Position numbers and translations under genes: made by a program. From Thermoleophilia bacterium UBA6103 (GTDB taxonomy: Bacteria > Actinomycetota > Thermoleophilia > UBA2241): a DNA stretch of 48,600 bases. The stretch lies in contig DIWP01000016.1 of NCBI GenBank assembly GCA_002423545.1, positions 11,553-60,152 of the forward strand, written 5' to 3'. Below the pieces are notes generated by a model, which was not told the origin of the DNA, made no database searches, and saw nothing but the letters and a program-made list of their open reading frames with translations. Positions 25,209 through 34,326 of the stretch are shown piece by piece (the stretch's first letter is position 1; each line of letters begins with the position of its first letter).

Positions 25209-26054
25209 ATGGACTCAACGACTCCCACGTACTCGGGCACAGCCGACTACATCGCGGCGCCCGATCTCATGCAGACCGTCGACGTGGCGGTCGCCCTCGG
25301 CCGGCCTCTGCTGATCAAGGGCGAGCCCGGCACCGGCAAGACCATGCTCGCGCAGAGCATCGCCCATGCCCTCGCGAAGCCGCTGATCGTCTGGAACATC
25401 AAGTCGACGACCAAGGCCCAGGACGGGCTGTACGTCTACGACACGGTGCAACGCCTCTACGACGGCCAGTTCGGCGACCACGATGTCTGCGACATCGCCG
25501 CCTACATCAAGCTCGGCAAGCTGGGCGAGGCCTTCTCTCATCCTGAGCGCGTGGTGCTCCTCATCGACGAGATCGACAAGGCCGACCTCGAGTTCCCCAA
25601 CGACCTGCTCTGGGAACTCGACCAGATGGAGTTCTTCATCCCCGAGACCAGGCAGACCGTCCGGGCCGGGCAGCGGCCGATCGTGGTCATCACTTCCAAC
25701 GCGGAGAAGGAGCTGCCGGACGCCTTTTTGCGTCGCTGCGTCTTCCACTTCATCGAGTTCCCCGACCCCGCCACCATGCGGCGCATCGTCCGCGTCCATC
25801 ACCCCGATCTTGAAGACGGTCTGCTCGACTCCGCGCTGGAGTCGTTCTACCGATTGCGTGAGGTGCAGGGCCTGCAGAAGAAGCCTTCGACCAGCGAGCT
25901 GATCGACTGGGTGCAGGCCCTTGCCATCGCCGGTGTGGAACCGGCACGCATCTCGGCACGCATGCCGTTCCTGGGCGTGCTGCTCAAGAAAGACAAGGAT
26001 GTAGAGGCGGCGCGGCGGGACATGGCCGGCGGTCGGACGGGTCGCGGGACGTGA
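25209..26054 (+). CDS. MoxR-family AAA+ ATPase
   Basis: A 281-residue AAA+ protein. Walker A is GEPGTGKT at residues 38-45, Walker B is VVLLIDEIDKAD at about 115-126, the sensor-1 segment is VVITSNAEKELPDAF, and the arginine-finger region is FLRRCVFHFIEFP. MoxR ATPases work with vWA-domain partners as metal-insertion or complex-remodelling chaperones, and the next gene is such a partner. ATG 25209 is used; the in-frame GTG 25200 nine bases earlier would fit the TACACT promoter. The 3' end is 82 bp from the vWA gene. Confidence 0.93.
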   Translation: MDSTTPTYSGTADYIAAPDLMQTVDVAVALGRPLLIKGEPGTGKTMLAQSIAHALAKPLIVWNIKSTTKAQDGLYVYDTVQRLYDGQFGDHDVCDIAAYIKLGKLGEAFSHPERVVLLIDEIDKADLEFPNDLLWELDQMEFFIPETRQTVRAGQRPIVVITSNAEKELPDAFLRRCVFHFIEFPDPATMRRIVRVHHPDLEDGLLDSALESFYRLREVQGLQKKPSTSELIDWVQALAIAGVEPARISARMPFLGVLLKKDKDVEAARRDMAGGRTGRGT

Positions 26055-26136
26055 GCGGCGGCCGCGGTCGCGTGCGGCGCGACTGTGCCGGGCGACGACC
26101 CGGCAGTGCCCAGACGTACTGACCACGGCGGGACGC

Positions 26137-27345
26137 GTGTTCGTCGAGCTCTTCTACCTGCTCCGCGCCTACGGCGTGCCGGTGACGGTCACCGAGTGGC
26201 TGATGTTCTCCCAAGCTCTGGCACAGGACCTGGCGGGCAGCAGCCTCACCGGCTTGTACGATGTCGGCCGCGCCTGCCTCGTCAAGAGCGAGGCGTACTT
26301 CGATCAGTACGATCAGGCCTTCCAGCACATGTTTCAGGGTGTCGAGACGCCGCAGGAGATAGCCGACGAGGTCTGGCAGTGGCTGGCCGACCCGCTGGCG
26401 CCGCTGCATGTGAGCGAGGAAGAGCGGCGGGCGCTCCTGGAGGCGCTGGGCGACATCGACCTCGAAGGACTGCGACGGTCGTTCGAGGAGCGCCTGCAGG
26501 AACAGACGGAGGCACATCACGGCGGCGACCGCTGGGTGGGTACCGGCGGCACATCCGCGTTCGGCCACTCGGGGCGGCATCCGGGCGGCATCCGGGTCGG
26601 CGGGCGCAGCATGCACCGCTCGGCCGTCAAGGTCGCCGCTGAGCGGCGCTATCGCAGCTATCGCACCGATGCCCGGGTGGATGTGCGGCAGTTCGAGATG
26701 GCGCTGCGCCGCCTGCGCCGGCTCTCGGCCAGGAACCAGGAGCGCCCCGACGAGCTCGATCTCGAGGCGACGGTGCGCTCGACCGCCGATCACGGTGGTC
26801 TCCTCAGCCTCGAGTACCAGAAGAGCCGCAAGAACACCGTCAAGCTGCTGGTCCTCATGGACGTCGGCGGCTCGATGGACCCGTTCGTGACCATCTGCAG
26901 CCGGCTGTTCACGGCGCTCAACCGGGCCACGCACCTCAAGGACCTGCGCTTCCTCTACTTTCACAACTGCGTCTACGACCACCTCTTCAACGATGCGTCC
27001 TGCAGCACGCGCAACGCCGTGCACACCACGCAGCTGCTCAACGAGCTGAGCGGCGACTACAAGCTGGTCCTGGTCGGCGACGCCGCCATGGCTCCCAGCG
27101 AGCTGCAGGCGCGTCACGGCATCATCTGGTGGGGCCAAGCGAACGAGGAGCCCGGCATCGACTGGCTGCGGCGTCTGCGGCGGCACTTCCCGCACTCCGT
27201 CTGGCTCAACACGATCGTGCAGGCCGAGTGGGACTGGGCGTACGGGCATCACACGATCGCCGAGATCCGCCGAATCTTCCCGATGTTCGAGCTCACCGTC
27301 GACGGTCTGACGGCGGCGGTGAGTGCCCTGATGGTACGCCGCTAG
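26137..27345 (+). CDS. vWA-domain protein (CoxE-like), partner of MoxR
   Basis: A 402-residue protein with an N-terminal helical domain (FVELFYLLRAYGVPVTVTEWLMF), a central basic linker and a C-terminal von Willebrand A domain. The MIDAS motif reads MDVGGSMDPF (residues 241-250): Asp242 and Ser246 are kept, but the first Ser of the usual Asp-x-Ser-x-Ser is Gly244. The domain continues with FLYFHNCVYDHLF, and WLNTIVQAEWDWAYGHHTIAEIR near the end is typical of COG3552/CoxE relatives. With MoxR it likely forms an ATP-driven remodelling pair acting on an unknown enzyme. GTG start. Confidence 0.9.
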   Translation: MFVELFYLLRAYGVPVTVTEWLMFSQALAQDLAGSSLTGLYDVGRACLVKSEAYFDQYDQAFQHMFQGVETPQEIADEVWQWLADPLAPLHVSEEERRALLEALGDIDLEGLRRSFEERLQEQTEAHHGGDRWVGTGGTSAFGHSGRHPGGIRVGGRSMHRSAVKVAAERRYRSYRTDARVDVRQFEMALRRLRRLSARNQERPDELDLEATVRSTADHGGLLSLEYQKSRKNTVKLLVLMDVGGSMDPFVTICSRLFTALNRATHLKDLRFLYFHNCVYDHLFNDASCSTRNAVHTTQLLNELSGDYKLVLVGDAAMAPSELQARHGIIWWGQANEEPGIDWLRRLRRHFPHSVWLNTIVQAEWDWAYGHHTIAEIRRIFPMFELTVDGLTAAVSALMVRR

Positions 27346-27398
27346 GGCCGTCGACTGCGAGGGCGGCGGCCCGATGCCGGTCGTGGCGGCGTCTTCGA

Positions 27399-28460
27399 CT
27401 ACTCGGAAGCGCGCCGCCGCCGTATGACCAGCAGGCTGCCGGCAGTTCCAACGACCAGTCCCGTCACGACGAGCACGATCGGCAGGATGGTGGCGTGAAG
27501 CTCGAGCGCCGCGACGCTCTGATCCACCTGCTTGACCGCGGCGGCGACGGTCGCTTCGGTCGACACGTAGCTGGCGTCTTCCACGATGACCTCGAGGGTG
27601 GCACGCTGGGCGGCCGGCAGCGTGGCCAGGGCGGTACGTGTCACGACCTCCTCCGCCACCCCGACGCGAAGCGTGTTCCTGGTCCGCATGTCGAGCAGGA
27701 TGCCGGTGCGCGGCTCGACCCAGTAGGTCGTGTGGAACTCCCACGAGTAGGCGACCGGGACCGTCTCCTCCGTCCAGGCCGCAAGGACGTCCGGCAACAG
27801 ACGTCGCAGGACGGGGTTGACGTCGGGATTCTCCTGCAGCGTCTGGAGACGCTCCGTGTCGATGGTCTCGGGAAGCTTCAGGAACTCGACCTCGTCGGGC
27901 GACATCGGCTGCTGGTCGCCGGAGGCGGTGAACCGATAAGCGGTCCGGGCGCTGCGCGCATGCTCGACCTCGCCGGCGAAGCGCAATGGGACGGCACGCC
28001 GGTAGGCGTCGACCCAGAGCTCATAGTCCCGGCGCGCGACGTCGTAGGGCCACAGGGCCATGAGTCCGAGGCGCGGCCAGAAGCCGCTGCTGCGGCTCCA
28101 CGACTCGGGGTAGGAGTCGGTGCAGAGCATCGTCGTGCGGTCGAGGGCGTAGTGCACGACCGTCCGGCGGAGCCGGCCCTGGGGGATCCTGACGACTCGC
28201 TCGTCGCGCACGAGAGCGGTGCTGCCATGCGTGTCTGCGACCGACACCGAGCGCTGCACGTTGAGACGCGGGCTGCGCAACGACTCGAGCGTGGTCACAT
28301 CGATCGAGGTCCGCAGCGTGCCCTCATATCGCTGCGTGAGCGTCATCGCGTCCTGCATGGTGCGGTACCGGGGAGCGATGCCCAGCATGACCACCAGGCC
28401 GGCGGTCACAAGCACGATGCCCGTCCCGATGAGGATGGAGCTGGTGAGTCGATGTTTCAC
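27399..28460 (-). CDS. DUF3068-like (PorA-like) exported membrane protein
   Basis: A 353-residue protein with an N-terminal helix (SSILIGTGIVLVTAGLVVMLGIAPRY) and a C-terminal helix (ATILPIVLVVTGLVVGTAGSLLVI) ending in a basic anchor RRRRASE. The long extracytoplasmic part between them has the DUF3068 pattern, including LWPYDVARRDYELWVDAYRRAVPLRFAGE and TTYWVEPRTGILLDMRT. The family is found mainly in Actinomycetota and is of unknown function. The GTG at 28460 is preceded by AGGGGG. It converges on the vWA gene. Confidence 0.75.
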   Translation of the reverse strand: MKHRLTSSILIGTGIVLVTAGLVVMLGIAPRYRTMQDAMTLTQRYEGTLRTSIDVTTLESLRSPRLNVQRSVSVADTHGSTALVRDERVVRIPQGRLRRTVVHYALDRTTMLCTDSYPESWSRSSGFWPRLGLMALWPYDVARRDYELWVDAYRRAVPLRFAGEVEHARSARTAYRFTASGDQQPMSPDEVEFLKLPETIDTERLQTLQENPDVNPVLRRLLPDVLAAWTEETVPVAYSWEFHTTYWVEPRTGILLDMRTRNTLRVGVAEEVVTRTALATLPAAQRATLEVIVEDASYVSTEATVAAAVKQVDQSVAALELHATILPIVLVVTGLVVGTAGSLLVIRRRRASE

Positions 28461-28612
28461 GCGGCCCCCTGGGCCGTGCCGGGCGGCGTCCGCCCCCGAC
28501 GGCCCCCTGATGCTCCCGTGTGATGCCGCGATCGTCTGACCAGCCACGGCACCCAGACACGGACGTAGCGACAACTATACATGCAGCCGCGGGCAGGGGG
28601 TCGGCCGCGGGA

Positions 28613-28909
28613 CTACCAGGGGTCTCCGTCGACGATCAGGGCTCCCGCGCCCCGCAGACGCAGGTCGCCGGACGGCAGCCGGAGCGGATCGATCACGACC
28701 TCGGTCTGGACGTGGTGGCCGTCTTCGGTGAGTCCGGTCAGCGGCATGAGCCGATCGGTCCAGTCCGGACCGCCGATCGCGCTCCCTACCAGGACTCCCT
28801 GCCACGGCAGGTGCGGGTCTTCGCGACAGCAGCACATCACCGTCAGGTCGCAGTCGACCGGGCGACCGTTGACCGTCAATGAGGACAGTGTCAGTAGTCG
28901 GGACCTCAT
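28613..28909 (-). CDS. Small hypothetical protein with CCC motif
   Basis: A possible 98-residue protein (start MRSRLLTLSSLTVNGRPVDC) with predicted beta strands, three adjacent cysteines in VMCCCREDPHLPWQG and an acidic C-terminus. The start has GAGAGGTG about seven bases upstream, which supports it as a real gene; ATG 28936 is the alternative. No family recognised, and no neighbour explains it. Confidence 0.45.
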   Translation of the reverse strand: MRSRLLTLSSLTVNGRPVDCDLTVMCCCREDPHLPWQGVLVGSAIGGPDWTDRLMPLTGLTEDGHHVQTEVVIDPLRLPSGDLRLRGAGALIVDGDPW

Positions 28910-29297
28910 CACGCACCTCTCGATGGGTGCATCCATGACTCCACTCTTCCCCGTATCCGGTGTCGGGAACCCGTGTACCGTGGCAGGCGCGAGCCGCGAC
29001 GGGGGGTGTCGGACGGCGCCGAGCGGTCGTCTGCATGTGGCGGGAGTGACGGGACGCCGGTCGCCTGGTCGCGAACGCAGGGGGCCGCCGGCGGGCGCGA
29101 CCGCGGCGGCGCGGAACGTGCGCGGGCGCCTCTGCGGCGGCACGGAACGTGTACGGCCGCCTCCGGGCGGGGGCGGCCGTACCGAGGGGGGTACCTGACC
29201 GGCCTCTTCGAGGCCGTGCCTGCGATTCCTTCCCGATTCCGACGAAGAACAACGGAGGACCGTCCGTATGCGGCACGATCTTCCGGAGGTGACTGGT
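28910..29297. other. 388-bp intergenic region with degenerate repeat and stem-loop
   Basis: I see no convincing gene here. At about 29104-29164 a unit of about 30 bp containing CGGAACGTG and GGCGCCTC/GGCCGCCTC occurs twice with changes. An 11-bp perfect stem (29151-29161 with 29172-29182, 10-base loop) overlaps the second copy. It lies downstream of the leftward tRNA-Glu and may be its terminator. Confidence 0.45.
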
Positions 29298-29373
29298 TGG
29301 TGCCCCCAACGGAATTCGAATCCGTGCTACCGGCTTGAAAGGCCGGCGTCCTAGGCCACTAGACGATGGGGGC
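29298..29373 (-). tRNA. tRNA-Glu (UUC)
   Basis: A 76-nt tRNA including an encoded CCA. The acceptor stem pairs GCCCCC at 29373-29368 with GGGGGC near the 3' end. The D-arm region reads ATCGTCTAGTGGCCTAGGAC, typical of tRNA-Glu. The anticodon loop CTTTCAA (29341-29335) gives anticodon UUC, flanked by the 5-bp stem GCCGG/CCGGT. The T-arm contains GATTCGAAT. Confidence 0.97.
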
Positions 29374-29464
29374 ACGCGCCTGAGCATCATACCCGTCCTG
29401 AGCGGACGCTGCCGCCGCCCGGACCGCAGTCGCCGCTCTGTGCGGCAGCGCCGGGCGCTTCAGC

Positions 29465-31006
29465 TCAGTTGACCGGCCTATAGGCGGAGAACGTACGCCG
29501 TCCGGTGACGATGATGAGATGCCGCGTGGCCGTCACCGGTGAGTAGCGGCCGACGTTCTTGCGCCAGACGAGCTTGCCCTTGCTGGCGCTGCGCGCATAG
29601 GTGGTGCCGTAGCACGAGTAGTAGACGACACCCCGCAGGACGCTCGCGGAGCCCCAGACGCGCTTCTTCGTCGCCCGGCGCCAGACGACGCTGCCGTTGC
29701 TGGCACGCAGTGCGTAGAAGCGCTTGCCGGCGCCGATGAACACCTTGCCGCCGTAGACGGCCGGCGAGCCATGGACGCTCGTGCCCAGACGGGCGGTCCG
29801 CCACAGCAGTCGTCCGTTGTTGCGGTTGAGGCAGTACATGCGGCCGTTGGACTTGTTGCCGATGTAGATGCGCGAGCTGGTCACCGCCGGCGTGCTGTAG
29901 AACTGGCCGCCGAGGTAGCGACGCCAGTAGCGCTTGCGCTTCGAGGACGAGTCGGTGGCACGCACCGCGTATACGTAGCCGTCGTAGGTGGCGACGTAGA
30001 TGCGGCCGTTCCTGTAGGCCGGGCTGGCGCCGATCTTCGTCCTGGTGTTCTTCGCCAGTCGCATGAACCAGTGCACATCGCCGGTGCGACGGTCGAGCGC
30101 CCAGAGACCGGCGCGGCTGCCGTTGCGCTTGTCATACCGCGTGCAGACGTAGACCGATTCGCCGCGGACCAGCGGCGAGGCCTCGAAGCTCCTGAACTGG
30201 ATGAGCTTCCCCGAGGTCCCGGGACCCTTGCCGGAGCGCTTCTCCCAGATCTTCTCTCCGGTGAAGAGGTCGCGACAGCCGACAAGGCCGGTGAGGTCGG
30301 TGTAGAAGACGCGCGCCACACGCACGCCGTTCTCGATCCAGGTGCTCACCGCCACCTGGCTGGCGAACTTGCTGGGCCTGGCCGCCGTACCGGGGTACGC
30401 GCGCCACAGCTCCTTCTTGGTCGTCTGGTCGTTGGCCATCAGGAAGCCGTGGTAGGAGCCGTAGACCACGACCCCGTATGCCAGCGTCGGCGGGAACTCC
30501 ATGTTGTTGCCCGGGTCGATCTTCCAGAGGAGCTTGCCGGGCTTGCCGGTCGCCGGACCGACCCGGCGGCGGTCGTCGGAGCGGCCCCAGCCGAGCCACT
30601 GCTGGTCGGTGCGATAGAGCGGGATGTCGACGGTCTGCCCGGCCGCTCCGCTGAGCGGTGTGGTGACCGGGAAGGTGATGTACTTCTTCGGCGCCGTGGC
30701 GACGGCGGTGAGCTGTGACACCACGCTGCCGTCGACGTACGCGGTGACGATCCCATCGCTGCCGCTGGTCCCCTGTGCCACCGCGGTGCCGTTCTGGTCC
30801 CGCACCACGACCCACACGTTGCGCAGCACGCTCTTGCTGTCACCGTCCAGGATCCGGTAGCGCACCACCGTCGACGGGGCGGCCGACGCCTCGCCGACCA
30901 GGCTGCCGGCGCCTGGCTGCAGAATGATCGCCGCCGCTGCTGCGGCCGCGATCACGAGCAGCACGGCGAGGGCCAGGTGGGTCTTCGTGAGCGTGCGCTT
31001 CATCAT
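29465..31006 (-). CDS. Exported PQQ-type beta-propeller protein
   Basis: A 513-residue protein. An N-terminal hydrophobic segment (LALAVLLVIAAAAAAAIIL, residues 11-29) is a signal peptide or anchor. An immunoglobulin-like domain follows (residues about 45-130, RYRILDGDSKSVLRNVWVVVRDQNG). The rest is a PQQ-like propeller with repeats of the form GKLLWKIDP, NGRLLWRT, GSVVWRR and GKLVWRK, each preceded by GRIYVAT- or SRIYIGN-like strands. It lacks recognisable dehydrogenase active-site residues and probably serves as a binding scaffold at the cell surface. It is unusually rich in Arg/Lys. Start has GAGGTCG upstream. Confidence 0.85.
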   Translation of the reverse strand: MMKRTLTKTHLALAVLLVIAAAAAAAIILQPGAGSLVGEASAAPSTVVRYRILDGDSKSVLRNVWVVVRDQNGTAVAQGTSGSDGIVTAYVDGSVVSQLTAVATAPKKYITFPVTTPLSGAAGQTVDIPLYRTDQQWLGWGRSDDRRRVGPATGKPGKLLWKIDPGNNMEFPPTLAYGVVVYGSYHGFLMANDQTTKKELWRAYPGTAARPSKFASQVAVSTWIENGVRVARVFYTDLTGLVGCRDLFTGEKIWEKRSGKGPGTSGKLIQFRSFEASPLVRGESVYVCTRYDKRNGSRAGLWALDRRTGDVHWFMRLAKNTRTKIGASPAYRNGRIYVATYDGYVYAVRATDSSSKRKRYWRRYLGGQFYSTPAVTSSRIYIGNKSNGRMYCLNRNNGRLLWRTARLGTSVHGSPAVYGGKVFIGAGKRFYALRASNGSVVWRRATKKRVWGSASVLRGVVYYSCYGTTYARSASKGKLVWRKNVGRYSPVTATRHLIIVTGRRTFSAYRPVN

Positions 31007-31318
31007 GTGCGGCGACCTCGTCTGTAGTCGATGTGGATCACGGCCGACGCGCCGTGCGGCAGGCCGGCAGACTGCGATGGACCAGCCGCCCGTGACGGGC
31101 GCTTCAGCGTGGTCGGGATCGGTGCCCTCGCTGGTCGGGCATCTGATGGTCCGGGAAGCCTATCAAAGGGAACGCTCCCGACCCCCCGCCCCTTACGCCG
31201 CCGTTTCGATCCGACGGCCGACCGGTGCGCTGGCGTCTCGGTCTTCCGACCGGCGAACGTCGTCGTGCAGCCCTGGAACGCCAAGCGGTCCGGGGCGCCG
31301 ATGGACCGCCGGACAAGC
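31007..31318. other. 312-bp intergenic region, nothing certain
   Basis: The gap lies between ligD and the propeller gene, both leftward. A short stem (CGCCCG 31087-31092 with CGGGCG 31096-31101) is present. I find no convincing promoter or gene; overlapping open frames lack homology. Confidence 0.4.
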
Positions 31319-34162
31319 CTACACACCCACGGACCGCAGGGCGGCGGCGGTGAGCTCCTGGCGGACGCTGTGGAATCCCTCCCAGGGGTCGGTGTCGAGA
31401 GCGGCCAGCCGGCGGCGGATGTTGGCCACGCCGTAACGATCGGCACGCAGGCGCGGCGAGAGCTCGTCCCAGCGCAGCGGTGTGGCCACCGGTGCGCCGG
31501 GCCGCCGGCGGGTCGAGTAGGGGCTGATGAAGGTGGCGCCACGTCCATTGCGCAAGTAGTCGATGAACACCTTCCCTGCGCGGCGCTGCTTCGACATGCT
31601 CGCCGTGTAGCTGTCGGGGTCGGCGGCGACCAGCGCCTCGGCGACCGCTCTGGCGAACGACTTGACCTCGTTCCACGGCCGGGTCGGCGCGAGCGGCGCC
31701 ACCACGTGCAGACCCTTGCCGCCGGTGGTGGTCACGAAGCTCTGCAGGCTGAGAGCTTCGAGTGCCGTGCGCAGCAGACGGGCCGCGTCGTTGACGCGCG
31801 TGAACGGCAGCTCGGGGTCGGGGTCGAGGTCGAACACGAGCTCGTCGGGGTACTCGACGCTCTCCAGATGGGAGCCCCAGACGTGCAGCTCCAGAGCGCC
31901 GAGCTGCACCAGCGACAGCAGACCGGCGGTGGAATCGACGGCCACATAGGTGGCCGTACCGTCGTGCTCGGCGATCGGCACGCGGATGACGGCGTCGGGG
32001 AAGCCGCCGACGGCGTGCTTCTGGAAGAAGCAGCCTTGCGCGTACCCCTCCGGGCAGCGCACCATGGTGAGTGGCCGGCGGCTGATGAACGGTAGCAGGC
32101 GATCGGCGATGCCCTCGTAGTAGCGGGCGATGTCGAGCTTGGTGAGGCCGGCCTCGGGATACATCACGCGGCCGGGGTTGGTGATGACGACGCCGCCGAC
32201 GACGGCGTGCTCCTCGCCCTTGCGGAGTCGACGGGTGCGGACGGGATCGGACGATGGGGCGCCGCCGCCGGAGCCCACCGGCGACGCGGTGGAGTCCGGC
32301 GGCGCCGCGGAGGCCGGCGGTGTGCCGGGGCCGGCCGGCGGCACTGTGGGAGCCTGCGGGCGCGCCGAGTCCGGCGGGCGCAGCGAGTCCGGCGCCGGCG
32401 CGAACGGCTGCGACGGCTCGTCGCAGGCCTGCTCCGGCACCACGTCGGCGGCCGGCTTGTCGAGGCGCAGGCCCTTGAACGACGCGTGGCGGAACGTCCC
32501 GTGGCCGTTCCAGCTCAGGTACTCGATCTCGGCGACAAGCTCGTCCCGCGTCCAGAGGACGCCGCGCGCGGCACGGCCCGACGGGGCATCGATGAACGCG
32601 GGCTCGTCGCGCACCCGTTCGTCGAGGCGAGCGCGCAGGTCGTCCATCGCCCTCTGGTCCCAGCCGGTGCCGACGCGGCCGGCGTAGCGCAGCGGCTCGC
32701 CCGATGCCTCGCGGAAGCCCAGCAGAAGCGCGCCGATCCCGCCGCCGCCGGCGCGCGCGGTGAAGCCGCCGATCACGAACTCCTGACGGTGCAGGCACTT
32801 GACCTTGAGCCAGTCGCGGCCGCGGCCCGAGCGGTAGGGCGCCTCGGCCCGCTTGGAGATGCTGCCCTCAAGCTCGTGGCCGCAGGCCGCACGGTGGAAC
32901 TCGTCGCCGTCGCCGCGGACGTGGTCGACGTAGCGGATGCGTGCATCGGCCGGCAGGCCGGAGAGCAGATCTGCGAGCAGTCGCTTGCGGGCGTGCAGGG
33001 GCGACCGGGTGAGGTCGACGCCGTCGCGGTGCAGGAGGTCGAAGACGTAGTAGACGACCCGCCCTTCCGGGTCGGTGCCGCCCTGCAGCGCGCTCGCCAG
33101 CTCGAGAAAGCTCGTGTGGCCGTCCTGCTTGACATACACGACCTCGCCGTCGAGAAAGGCCGTGGCGGCGGGCAGTCCGGCCACGGGGCCCACGAGGGTC
33201 GGGAAGCGGTCGGTCCAGTCGGCGCCGCGACGGGTCATGAAGCGCGGCCGGCCGCTCTCCAGACGACAGAGGACACGGTAGCCGTCGAGCTTGATCTCGT
33301 GCAGCCACTCGTCTCCGCGCGGAGCTTCGGCGACCAGGGTGGCGAGCTGGGGTTCCACCCGGTCGGGCATCGGCGCCCTCCGGGCGCCGGTCGCGCGCGC
33401 CGGGTCGGCCGGCGCGCGGCGTGCCACCGACCCGGGGGACCGGGCAGCTCCCGGCGGTGCCGGATCGATCGCCGGCTCTTCTGTTTCACCGGTGACCTCG
33501 CCGACCGCGTCGCCTTCGGTGTGCCCCGGGCGGTCACCGTCGGCGGCGATCTGCTCCATCGTGCGGCCGCTGCGGACGCTGAGCGGCGCGCGTTCGGTCA
33601 CGTTCGCCTCGGCGCCGCTGCGTGCTTCCTCGTCACGCTCCTTGAAGAGCAGCCAGTTCTTCTGGCCGCTCTCGCCGGCGCGGTCCTTGAGGCGGACGAG
33701 CATCCAGCGCCCGCGCAGCTTGCCGCCGTGCAGCTCGAACTTGAGCTGCCCTTTGTCGAGCCAGCCCGCAGGGTCATCGCGGGCCGTCGCGAGCGGCTCC
33801 CAGGTGCCACGGTCCCACACCATCACGGTGCCGCCGCCGTATTCACCGGCCGGGATGGCACCCTCGAAGTCGGCGTACTCGAGCGGATGGTCCTCCACCC
33901 GCACGGCCAGGCGCTTGTCGGCGGGGTCCAGGCTGGGGCCCTTGGGGACCGCCCAGCTCAGGAGCACCCCGCCGAGCTCCAGCCGCAGGTCGTAGTGCAG
34001 CCTGCGGGCAGCGTGCTTCTGGATCACGTAGAGCCGGCTGGGCTGAGGTCCAGATCCGCCGTCGGACGCCCGGCGGCTCCCGTCTTCGGGGCCGGCGGGC
34101 GACGGCTCCGGCGTGCGCGAGAAATCGCGCTTCCCGCTGTAGTCCTCGAGTCCCATGTTCAC
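31319..34162 (-). CDS. ligD: Multifunctional DNA ligase LigD (phosphoesterase-ligase-polymerase)
   Basis: A 947-residue non-homologous end-joining enzyme with domain order PE-LIG-POL. Residues 43-185 are the 3'-phosphoesterase (RLYVIQKHAARRLHYDLRLEL). Residues 265-575 are the ATP-dependent ligase with the nucleotidyl Lys291 in HEIKLDGYR, and EGSISKR and WLKVK motifs. Residues 645-935 are the primase-like polymerase with Asp778 and Asp780 in FDLDPDP. A Pro/Ala/Ser-rich linker of about 70 residues joins ligase and polymerase. The order is that of Pseudomonas LigD, not of mycobacterial LigD (POL-PE-LIG). The start is GTG 34162 with GGAAGG upstream; ATG 34156 is possible. No ku gene lies in the window. 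Confidence 0.95.
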   Translation of the reverse strand: MNMGLEDYSGKRDFSRTPEPSPAGPEDGSRRASDGGSGPQPSRLYVIQKHAARRLHYDLRLELGGVLLSWAVPKGPSLDPADKRLAVRVEDHPLEYADFEGAIPAGEYGGGTVMVWDRGTWEPLATARDDPAGWLDKGQLKFELHGGKLRGRWMLVRLKDRAGESGQKNWLLFKERDEEARSGAEANVTERAPLSVRSGRTMEQIAADGDRPGHTEGDAVGEVTGETEEPAIDPAPPGAARSPGSVARRAPADPARATGARRAPMPDRVEPQLATLVAEAPRGDEWLHEIKLDGYRVLCRLESGRPRFMTRRGADWTDRFPTLVGPVAGLPAATAFLDGEVVYVKQDGHTSFLELASALQGGTDPEGRVVYYVFDLLHRDGVDLTRSPLHARKRLLADLLSGLPADARIRYVDHVRGDGDEFHRAACGHELEGSISKRAEAPYRSGRGRDWLKVKCLHRQEFVIGGFTARAGGGGIGALLLGFREASGEPLRYAGRVGTGWDQRAMDDLRARLDERVRDEPAFIDAPSGRAARGVLWTRDELVAEIEYLSWNGHGTFRHASFKGLRLDKPAADVVPEQACDEPSQPFAPAPDSLRPPDSARPQAPTVPPAGPGTPPASAAPPDSTASPVGSGGGAPSSDPVRTRRLRKGEEHAVVGGVVITNPGRVMYPEAGLTKLDIARYYEGIADRLLPFISRRPLTMVRCPEGYAQGCFFQKHAVGGFPDAVIRVPIAEHDGTATYVAVDSTAGLLSLVQLGALELHVWGSHLESVEYPDELVFDLDPDPELPFTRVNDAARLLRTALEALSLQSFVTTTGGKGLHVVAPLAPTRPWNEVKSFARAVAEALVAADPDSYTASMSKQRRAGKVFIDYLRNGRGATFISPYSTRRRPGAPVATPLRWDELSPRLRADRYGVANIRRRLAALDTDPWEGFHSVRQELTAAALRSVGV

Positions 34163-34326
34163 AGAGGCCTTCCCACATCACGCGGTCCACGAAACGGTGC
34201 GGGGTGAGGGATCTCACCGGGACAGGATCCGCTGACACCCGGGCTTCTGCGACAGGTCGGCGGCGGTCCTGCGACGGCCGCTCTGACCGCAAGGTCCCGA
34301 CTCCCCCGAACGGCGGAGGGGGCCGT

